This document shows positions 44,145-50,717 of a DNA stretch of 64,000 nt, piece after piece. Under the pieces are notes generated by a model. The model searched no databases and was not told the origin of the DNA. It saw only the letters and a list, made by a program, of their open reading frames with translations. Origin of the DNA: Eubacteriales bacterium (GTDB lineage Bacteria; Bacillota; Clostridia; Christensenellales; CAG-138); the NCBI GenBank assembly GCA_028694155.1, contig JAQUTY010000003.1, forward strand, positions 68,178 to 132,177. The letters are read 5' to 3'. Numbering within the stretch: position 1 is the first letter of the stretch; each line of letters opens with the position of its first letter. The position numbers and the translations under genes were made by a program.

Positions 44145-45909
44145 AACAGAAAACAAAATGAGCAATCGCCATGCACTAAAAAGAATACTCGGCGACACTA
44201 AGCCAATAATGGGTTGGCTGATTATCAGCGCATTCATCTCGCTTGTATCGGTCTGTCTTGCACTCATCGCACCTGAGATTGTTGGACAAGTATCTAATGA
44301 AATATTCGTATTTCGTGCCCAAAATGTTCCGCTCGACATGGCTTCTATTGTTCAGAGCTGCTTAGTTCTTGTGGCCGTCTACGGTGCGTCCGCACTGTGC
44401 AGTCTGGGTACCATGCTGATGATGAACAATGTTGTATCACGTCACTTTACCTGCACTCTGCGCATACGCATCAGCGACAAAATTCGCAGAATCCCCATTA
44501 AGTACGTTGACAAAACTCCAAATGGGGAGATTATCTCACGCATGACCGATGACGTTTCGGTAATGGGCAACACCGTCCATAACTTCTTGGATATTGTTAT
44601 TCAAGGGTTTGTCAAGCTGGTGGGCATTTCCATCATTATCTTCTATATGCAGCCGATTATGGCTGCTGCCGTCATCATATTTGTACCGCTCTCCCTCGTC
44701 CTCTCGGCGAAAATCTCGCAAAAGAGTATGAAGCATTTCATGGGCGCACGCGAGGTCAACGGAAAGATTTATGCACTTGCTGAGGAAGATTTTACAGGCT
44801 TTGACACTATCAAGGCTTTCAACCTTGAAGAACGTCAGCAGCGTGAATATGGTGCGCTCGTTGATAAGAGCAGTGAGAAGCTCAAGCGTGGATACTATCT
44901 TTCGGGCATAGTACAACCGATAGTGGCTTTGACCAACAACGCCGCCTATATCGCCATCTGCATTATTGGCGGTTGGTTCGCTATCGAAGGCTGGGTAAAT
45001 GTAGGCGAGGTTGTTGCGTTTATTCTCTATGCCAAGCTGTTTGCAGGGCCGCTTGAAAGTATTGCAAACGGCTTGTCCATGATGCAGAACACCTTTGCTT
45101 CCGCTAACCGTGTTTATGAGCTGTTGGATCAGGAGGAGATGAAAGAAGTGCCAAATAAGGACGTTTCTTCGCTTGATGGAAACATCACGTTTGAGCATGT
45201 CAACTTCTCATATGATCCAGCGCAACCGCTGATTACTGACCTCAACATTGAAGTCAAGTCGGGTCAGAAGGTAGCTATCGTTGGCCCAACCGGAGGCGGC
45301 AAAACCACCATTGTCAATCTGCTGATGCGTTTCTATGATGTCGATTCGGGTAGAATTTTGGTTGACGGTATGGATATTATGGATATGAGCCGTGCAGATC
45401 TGCGGTCAGTTTTTTCCATGGTCTTGCAGGACACTTGGCTATTTTCGGGCACAATTTATGACAATATTGCATACGGAATGGAAAACGCAACTCGTGAGCA
45501 GGTCGAGGAAGCTGCAAGGCAAGCGCACATCGACTACTTTATAAATACGCTGCCTGATGGTTACAATACCGTAATCAATGAGGAATCAACCAACATCAGC
45601 AGCGGGCAAAAGCAGTTGTTGACCATTGCCCGTGCTTATCTTTCCAATCGCAAGGTTCTGATTCTCGATGAGGCTACATCAAATGTTGACACTCGAACCG
45701 AGATACTGATTCAGAACACTATGGATGATCTCATGCGCGACCGCACCAGTTTTGTAATTGCCCATCGTCTTTCTACGATAATCGATGCAGACATTATACT
45801 TGTTGTCGATAAGGGGCGCATAGTAGAGCAAGGTTCGCACAAGGAACTGTTGAAGAAAAAAGGCTTCTATGCCGAAATTTACAACAGTCAGTATGAACTG
45901 CTGCACTAA
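44137..45909 (+). CDS. ABC exporter half-transporter, catalytic partner
   Basis: A 590-residue ABC exporter subunit. Six membrane helices are followed by an ATPase with Walker A GPTGGGKTT, Walker B LILDEATSNVD (catalytic Glu present) and H-loop IAHRLSTI. The signature reads ISSGQKQL rather than LSGGQ, a deviation expected when the partner's composite site is the degenerate one. GGAGG precedes the ATG inside the end of the first subunit gene. With that subunit it forms a heterodimer of the BmrCD/LmrCD class. Confidence 0.92.
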   Translation: MPKTENKMSNRHALKRILGDTKPIMGWLIISAFISLVSVCLALIAPEIVGQVSNEIFVFRAQNVPLDMASIVQSCLVLVAVYGASALCSLGTMLMMNNVVSRHFTCTLRIRISDKIRRIPIKYVDKTPNGEIISRMTDDVSVMGNTVHNFLDIVIQGFVKLVGISIIIFYMQPIMAAAVIIFVPLSLVLSAKISQKSMKHFMGAREVNGKIYALAEEDFTGFDTIKAFNLEERQQREYGALVDKSSEKLKRGYYLSGIVQPIVALTNNAAYIAICIIGGWFAIEGWVNVGEVVAFILYAKLFAGPLESIANGLSMMQNTFASANRVYELLDQEEMKEVPNKDVSSLDGNITFEHVNFSYDPAQPLITDLNIEVKSGQKVAIVGPTGGGKTTIVNLLMRFYDVDSGRILVDGMDIMDMSRADLRSVFSMVLQDTWLFSGTIYDNIAYGMENATREQVEEAARQAHIDYFINTLPDGYNTVINEESTNISSGQKQLLTIARAYLSNRKVLILDEATSNVDTRTEILIQNTMDDLMRDRTSFVIAHRLSTIIDADIILVVDKGRIVEQGSHKELLKKKGFYAEIYNSQYELLH

Positions 45910-45932
45910 GTAATTATACGATGTGAATTCCA

Positions 45933-45973
45933 AATACTACGACTTGGCACACCCAGTCGTAGTATTCTGTTAT
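45933..45973 (+). terminator. Terminator after ABC exporter operon
   Basis: AATACTACGACT (45933-45944) pairs perfectly over 12 bases with AGTCGTAGTATT (45955-45966), followed by CTGTTATTT; also lies at the end of the convergent yitT gene. Confidence 0.85.
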
Positions 45974-46885
45974 TTACTTGTTTGCTTTGAATACGTCAGC
46001 AACCTCAGAAATTGTGATGTATGCTTTGGGATCCTGCTTGTACACAAGTTCCTTCATTCGCCCAATCTGGAATCTGTTTACAACTATGTACACCGCTTTC
46101 CTGTCCGTGTCAGAATAATAGCTATGTGCATCTAGGGTAGTAATTCCATTTTCAAAGAAGTCTGAAAGAGCTTTGCACACTTCATTGCCTTTGTCTGTAA
46201 TTATGATAGCTGCCTTTGCTCTATCAAAGCCTTCTACAATGAAATCGACAGTTTTCAGTCCTGCACCATAAGTGATGATGGAATATAACGGCAGAACCCA
46301 GCTTCCGTTGATTGCTCCGGCTATTGTGTAAAGCAGCACATTGTAGCCCATGACGAACGTGCCTACAGTAATACCAATTCGCTTTGCAAATATCACCGCC
46401 ATGACCTCAACTCCGTCCATGGCACCGCCAAAGCGTATAGCAAGTCCGCTGCCTGCTCCTGATATGATACCTCCAAACACCGCACAGAGCAGCAGGTCAG
46501 TTCCGGCAAGCGGCGATGACATTGTTACATCAATAGGTAGTACTTCCGTTATGAGCCACGAGCCTAATGAATAACACATAACTGTAAAGATGCAGTAAAT
46601 GGTGAATGTCAGACCTTGCTTCTTTAATCCAAATAGGAATAGAGGAATGTTCAGAACTAGGAGAAAGAACGAAAGGGTCAAGGCGTCAGGAGAAATTTGA
46701 GACAAAAGAATTGACGTCCCAGAAATTCCGCTGTCGTAAAGCATAACGGGTGCGATGAACACCGTCACGCCAAAGGCGTTGACAAAGCCTGCTATGAACA
46801 ACAAAAGGAATTTCTTAGCTTTCAGTTCTTTAATCGATGCTTTGAAAACTGTTGCTTTGTTTGATCTTTTTCTGTGCTTTTTCAT
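45974..46885 (-). CDS. YitT-family membrane protein (DUF161 + DUF2179)
   Basis: A 303-residue protein with a basic N-terminus (MKKHRKRSNKATVF), five to six hydrophobic segments (FLLLFIAGFVNAFGVTVFIAP, GGIISGAGSGLAIRFGGAMDG) and a C-terminal soluble DUF2179 domain (RAKAAIIITDKGNEVCKAL ... TTLDAHSYYSDTDRKAVYIVV). YitT proteins are widespread in Bacillota; function is not settled, though uptake of a small molecule sensed by the soluble domain has been proposed. The gene is full length, so the neighbouring prophage has not disrupted it. Confidence 0.88.
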   Translation of the reverse strand: MKKHRKRSNKATVFKASIKELKAKKFLLLFIAGFVNAFGVTVFIAPVMLYDSGISGTSILLSQISPDALTLSFFLLVLNIPLFLFGLKKQGLTFTIYCIFTVMCYSLGSWLITEVLPIDVTMSSPLAGTDLLLCAVFGGIISGAGSGLAIRFGGAMDGVEVMAVIFAKRIGITVGTFVMGYNVLLYTIAGAINGSWVLPLYSIITYGAGLKTVDFIVEGFDRAKAAIIITDKGNEVCKALSDFFENGITTLDAHSYYSDTDRKAVYIVVNRFQIGRMKELVYKQDPKAYITISEVADVFKANK

Positions 46886-46940
46886 TTACGCTCTCAACTT
46901 TCAAATAGTAATGGGGACGGACAATCTGCTCGCAATTATG

Positions 46941-46969
46941 AGTTTATCAAAAGTTCAGCTCTCGGTCAA
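46941..46969 (-). promoter_or_regulatory. Promoter of yitT
   Basis: Minus strand TTGACC (46969-46964), 17-base spacer, TAAACT (46946-46941), 55 bases before the yitT ATG. This fixes host sequence at least as far as 46969. Confidence 0.65.
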
Positions 46970-47151
46970 TACATTCAGCAAATAGCAAAAGCCGAACTTC
47001 CCGATACGCTGGAAAGTTCGACTCCGTGCTACTTTGGTGGAGTATCCTGTCCTGGAATCGAGATACGCTGCACAAACTACACAATTTATCTCACCCGGCT
47101 AGTATGTCGTAGGTGACGGGTTATTGCTAAGAACAGCAAGGGTATCAATGC
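46970..47151. other. Gene-free junction between host chromosome and prophage
   Basis: About 180 bases without a convincing gene. It contains an imperfect inverted repeat CGAACTT...AAGTTCG (near 46993-47020), a TCACC...GGTGA pair (near 47093-47118) and a short TTGCT/AGCAA hairpin (near 47125-47141) that could end the phage lysis genes. The left attachment site should be in this stretch, but with the other end of the prophage outside the window no core repeat can be identified. Confidence 0.4.
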
Positions 47152-47349
47152 TTACAAGTCATTCTTGAGTTCGGGGAGTCCCGCCACACTTGTAAGCAGG
47201 GACAACACACCCGCCAATCCTGATGCAGATGCTACAACAACCCAGTTCACATTGGCAAAAACTGCGCAAGTGCCTATGGTTGCAATCGCAGTCTGCGCAA
47301 CGGTTTTAAGAGCTCGAACGCCAGCCGCTTTGACCCAATTCTTAAACAT
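47152..47349 (-). CDS. Phage holin (r1t-like)
   Basis: A 65-residue protein with two hydrophobic segments (TAIATIGTCAVFANVNWVVVA and SGLAGVLSLLTSVAGL) and the start MFKNWVKAAGVRALKTVAQT, matching the r1t family of holins. GGAGG lies seven bases before the ATG. Holins permeabilise the membrane at the end of infection and release the endolysin. Last gene of the lysis cassette, 23 bases after the XhlA-like gene. Confidence 0.85.
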   Translation of the reverse strand: MFKNWVKAAGVRALKTVAQTAIATIGTCAVFANVNWVVVASASGLAGVLSLLTSVAGLPELKNDL

Positions 47350-47372
47350 ATGATTACCTCCTTTCTGTGCTA

Positions 47373-47588
47373 TTATGCACGTTCTATATCATCGAGCCGG
47401 TGTGTGTTTGACTTGCTTCTTTGTTCCACCACAACCATACGTTCAACCAAATTGTTATGTTTTTCGACCTTCTTTTCCAACTGTTCAATGCGGTAGTTGG
47501 TTAAGCGATTGCTCACGATAATACCGATGAGTGACCCCGCTAATGTGCCTACCCCGCTTATAATGGCGGTAATCATACTTGCGTCCAT
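47373..47588 (-). CDS. XhlA/haemolysin-like phage lysis protein
   Basis: A 71-residue protein starting at ATG 47588 (MDASMITAIISGVGTLAGSL) with AGGAGGG upstream. One hydrophobic segment comes first (about 5-25), then a basic coiled coil (YRIEQLEKKVEKHNNLVERM). This is a type seen beside holins in Bacillus and Clostridium phages (XhlA, or DUF-type holin-associated). It sits between endolysin and holin, so it belongs to the lysis cassette. Confidence 0.75.
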   Translation of the reverse strand: MDASMITAIISGVGTLAGSLIGIIVSNRLTNYRIEQLEKKVEKHNNLVERMVVVEQRSKSNTHRLDDIERA

Positions 47589-47589
47589 A

Positions 47590-48603
47590 CTATCCCTCCT
47601 TAGCTGGTATAGGCTTGTCAAGTCCTACCACACAGCGTAGGATATACGCCGCATCGGCGGAGGTTATCTCTCCGTCATTGTTGGCATCACCGGCTATCAG
47701 CGGCAATGCATCTTCCAAGTGGACTATTGAGCGGAGTATCTTCGCCGCATCGGCGGCGGTCAGTTTGCCGTCACCGTCCGCATCACCCATGAGCGCACCA
47801 GTGGGGGCAACAAGGGCGGTAATGGCGGTTGCGATTGCGGACCAGGTTTGAAGGCCTACAATCCCATCCTCAACGAGATGTGCGTCTCGCTGGAATTTTG
47901 CTACGGCACAGGCCGTATCTTCTCCGTAAATTCCATCAATTCCGCTTTTTCCAACGCTATACCCAAGAGCGACAAGCGTTGTTTGTACCCACTTGACGTC
48001 TGCACCTCGCATATATGGATTTTGCACCGATATTTCACGATAGTACCCGTCAGGCTCGGTCGTGGGGTCGGCGGGAGACTCGGCAACCAAATCTTTGAAT
48101 GCCTTTGGTCTGCCGAAAGCATTCCAGCGTGAGGACAATTTGTTCTCGACAACCCCCACGTCCCGCCCTTGGCACTCTATCACCTTGCCATCACCGACAT
48201 ATGCGCCGACATGGTATATCTCGCTCACGTCAAAGCCATCACCGTCCTTGTCATCCCAGCAAAATATCAGGTCACCGCACCGCAGTTCTTGTTTGGCGAT
48301 GGGGGTACAAATGCCATATAGCCCCCTGCTGTTCAAATCGCTCTTGACCACACCGATTTTACTCAGACAGTAATACATCAATCCTGAGCAATCGAAGGCC
48401 CGTATCGTTTCAACTCCCCCCGAAACCCGCTTGTTATAGAGGGCAACCGCCCGTGCGGCATTGGGCGTACTGGTTTCATGCTTCTTTATCCATGCCACGG
48501 GGTCTGTCATGGCGCTGAGGATTTCCCCATCGCCGCCCCAGACGTATATTCCCTTGCCTACTTGCTCTTCCAATAGAGCCTTGAATTCAGATATTTTACT
48601 CAT
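47590..48603 (-). CDS. Phage endolysin: NlpC/P60, peptidoglycan-binding domain and dockerin
   Basis: A 337-residue lysin. Residues about 10-160 form an NlpC/P60 peptidase with Cys72 (FDCSGLMYY) and His131 (IYHVGAYVG), which cuts peptide stems. Residues about 190-260 are a PG_binding_1 domain (MRGADVKWVQTTLVALGY, VAKFQRDAHLVEDGIVG). Residues about 270-330 are a canonical type I dockerin with two calcium loops: GDADGDGKLTAADAAKILR and GDANNDGEITSADAAYILR. A dockerin on a phage lysin is highly unusual; its ILRxIVHL core is nearly the same as in the host nuclease and subtilase of this window. There is no signal peptide, consistent with holin-dependent release. AGGAGGG precedes the ATG. Confidence 0.93.
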   Translation of the reverse strand: MSKISEFKALLEEQVGKGIYVWGGDGEILSAMTDPVAWIKKHETSTPNAARAVALYNKRVSGGVETIRAFDCSGLMYYCLSKIGVVKSDLNSRGLYGICTPIAKQELRCGDLIFCWDDKDGDGFDVSEIYHVGAYVGDGKVIECQGRDVGVVENKLSSRWNAFGRPKAFKDLVAESPADPTTEPDGYYREISVQNPYMRGADVKWVQTTLVALGYSVGKSGIDGIYGEDTACAVAKFQRDAHLVEDGIVGLQTWSAIATAITALVAPTGALMGDADGDGKLTAADAAKILRSIVHLEDALPLIAGDANNDGEITSADAAYILRCVVGLDKPIPAKEG

Positions 48604-48701
48604 GTTCCCTCCTATAAAAATACGGCATCTTTGACAAAGTCAACGACTTTATCCATAACACTGTCTACGACTGCATTTTTGACGCCGAAAAGTAATTCAT
48701 A

Positions 48702-50369
48702 TTAGTTCACAGTAATGGGCTCGCTAAATAAACTAGTGCCCAGGCTGTTCTTTGTTTCCTCAAGCAGAATCTTAACTGTACTGTTGCAGCATCCCGAGGA
48801 AATTATATTGCCTTCTTCGTCCTTGATAGCCAGCCGGTAGTCAATAAGCTGACTTCTTTTAGTCTTACGGAGTGCTCCGGATGAACGCACACCTGTTCCA
48901 CCGCCCACAAATCGATGTGATGCGGTGCCACGCCAGTACACGCATTTACGAACATCAGATGCTTGAACATTTGCGCTTCCCGCTGTTGCGCTCACAGAAT
49001 ACTCGGTAATTACCCACTCTCCGGCTAAATAGTCTGTGTTGGCTCCAGTACCCCAATGTTTACCCCTTACTGCTGGTGAGGCTGTCGAAGCAGGAGCACC
49101 GCTGTTTGGATGAACCCATCGAGACAAGCTGTAATTGTGACGAGCGCCGGACTCTATCTGTCTTCCACGCTTCCGTGTGCGAATGTCTCGCTTATATAAG
49201 TGCAATTCCAGCGTACAGACATTATTTTCTAGCCATTGAGAAAAGGCACTGTCAAGAGGACACCAAGTTACGTTTAATCTATCGCTGTCAGAATCGTACC
49301 TTATGTTGGTTGCAGGCAGGGAGCGCATGGCATTCGGCTCCAGCGCATCGACTCTGTCGTTGACATCAATCATCTGGTCCTGAACGTAACTCTTTGAAGC
49401 ATAATCCGTCAAAAGACTTGTCCAGTTACTCCAAGTACCTGTCCTTTTAACGCGTAGCATAATTGAACCTAAATCGCTTTCAGTCTTTTTGCAGAATGTA
49501 AACTGCGCCTTATCAGAAGGAGAATCACTAGCATCCGAAAAGCTGAAGACGATATACCCGTTATAATTCTCGCCATAAAAAAGATACGCTCCGTCATCGA
49601 GGTCATCGAGTGAAGTAGTGTTATATAATGCATTATCCTCGTCAGTTATGACATCGGAGAACACTGTCAGATTTACATCCGAGGTTAACGGTATACCATT
49701 TATCTTGCGCGTAACAGGAACTGCACCAATCTCCGATGGGGTATATGTTGGCTTATTCGTCTCTTTTGCCCACTCTGGAACCGTGGGGTCGGTTTCGGCT
49801 GCATTGACCTGTGCGCCTTCCTCAATGCTCGCAAGTTTATTCTTATCGGAGTTGGTATAGTCATTGGTTGACAACTCCTTACCTTGAACCTTAGCAACTT
49901 TAGTGTCGGCATATTCCTTATTAACAAGGTGTGCATCGGAAGTTGGAGCTGGAGCTGATTTGGGCACGCTAACAAAGCTAACAGGTACATCCACCTCGTA
50001 TTCTCCGTCATCGGGCGTTGCAGGAAGCTTATCGTCAGCCAACTGTACGCTTGACACCTTTGCATTTTCGTCTAATGTCGCTACGCCGTTGGCAACTCCT
50101 TTTTGTGACGCAGGTATGAAATAGTTTTTGACCGCTTGTGCCAAGTTGTCAAGTCCCACGGCTCCGTTATTAGCTGAAAGCGCATTTATGTCAGAAGAAT
50201 CTAAGTTGTTGAGTATAGTAATAAGCTCTTGAACCTTTTCCCACAGTTTACCGTCGGCCTCGTCAAACTTTGCTTTCATGTCGGCTGCTGAGAGGTTAGG
50301 CCTGTCCGCAAGGGCAGATATGATATTAGGCTTATTTAGCGGTGTGAGCGAAGGTATATTTATGGACAT
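48702..50369 (-). CDS. Phage tail fibre / receptor-binding protein
   Basis: A 555-residue protein, start ATG 50369 with AAGGAG upstream. The N-terminal 120 residues are helical and probably attach to the tail. The middle has fibre-like repeats typical of Bacillota tail proteins (SAPAPTSDAHLVNKEYADTK, YTPSEIGAVPVTRKINGIPL). A pyocin-knob-like segment at about 255-320 (YLFYGENYNGYIVF, RVKRTGTWSNWTSL) follows, and a unique C-terminal half that would contact the host. No chaperone gene is next to it. Placed directly before the lysis genes, as usual. Confidence 0.82.
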   Translation of the reverse strand: MSINIPSLTPLNKPNIISALADRPNLSAADMKAKFDEADGKLWEKVQELITILNNLDSSDINALSANNGAVGLDNLAQAVKNYFIPASQKGVANGVATLDENAKVSSVQLADDKLPATPDDGEYEVDVPVSFVSVPKSAPAPTSDAHLVNKEYADTKVAKVQGKELSTNDYTNSDKNKLASIEEGAQVNAAETDPTVPEWAKETNKPTYTPSEIGAVPVTRKINGIPLTSDVNLTVFSDVITDEDNALYNTTSLDDLDDGAYLFYGENYNGYIVFSFSDASDSPSDKAQFTFCKKTESDLGSIMLRVKRTGTWSNWTSLLTDYASKSYVQDQMIDVNDRVDALEPNAMRSLPATNIRYDSDSDRLNVTWCPLDSAFSQWLENNVCTLELHLYKRDIRTRKRGRQIESGARHNYSLSRWVHPNSGAPASTASPAVRGKHWGTGANTDYLAGEWVITEYSVSATAGSANVQASDVRKCVYWRGTASHRFVGGGTGVRSSGALRKTKRSQLIDYRLAIKDEEGNIISSGCCNSTVKILLEETKNSLGTSLFSEPITVN

Positions 50370-50454
50370 CTTTTTACTCCTTATCTTAAGTATAACGCGA
50401 TATATGGTATCGCGAGGTATTGACTTTTAGTAGCGAATAGCGGCGAGGATATAT

Positions 50455-50715
50455 GCGTGTCGTCAGCAGTGTCAGCAGTTTTTTGCAAGTTCTAAATATA
50501 TACATAGCCCAAAGGGTTTCTAAGGGTACAAAAACCCTATAATACCCTTTACCGTACCTACTTCATATAGAACGCTGCTGACGTTGCTGACAACTAGTCT
50601 AAAGGCTTATCACGTCTGCTCAAAAGCGTCAGCGGTGAGCCGCTGACAAGCCGCTGACACTGCTGACACGCTTGTCAGCAGTGTCAGCGGCTCAAAAAGC
50701 CAACTGCTGACGCAT
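50455..50715. repeat. Cluster of inverted GTCAGC/GCTGAC repeats
   Basis: The 348-base gap between the giant protein and the fibre gene has no coding potential but holds 11 copies of GTCAGC or its complement. The strongest structure is a perfect 18-base palindrome: left arm 50651-50668, loop CGCT, right arm 50673-50690. A second, larger pair is 50462-50478 against 50575-50591 (15 of 17 bases). A nested palindrome, AAAGGGT/ACCCTTT (50511-50517, 50544-50550) around AGGGT/ACCCT (50523-50527, 50534-50538), lies inside the larger loop. Confidence 0.85.
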
Positions 50716-50717
50716 AT

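Noticed and set aside
46980..47060. Possible tRNA-like fragment (CTCGATTCC and CCACCA on the minus strand) as integration site
   Set aside because: The bases around the loop-like sequence do not pair into a T-arm and no acceptor stem can be built.
46874..47116. 80-codon open frame on the plus strand between yitT and the holin gene
   Set aside because: It overlaps the yitT start and promoter, has no ribosome site, is opposite in direction to the phage genes and has no recognisable features.
50640..50694. CRISPR array reading of the GTCAGC repeats
   Set aside because: Repeats are 6-9 bases, inverted and irregularly spaced, with no spacers of constant size.
50640..50694. Simple intrinsic terminator reading of the 18-bp palindrome
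   Set aside because: No U-run follows on either strand; termination may still occur but the structure is not explained by it alone.
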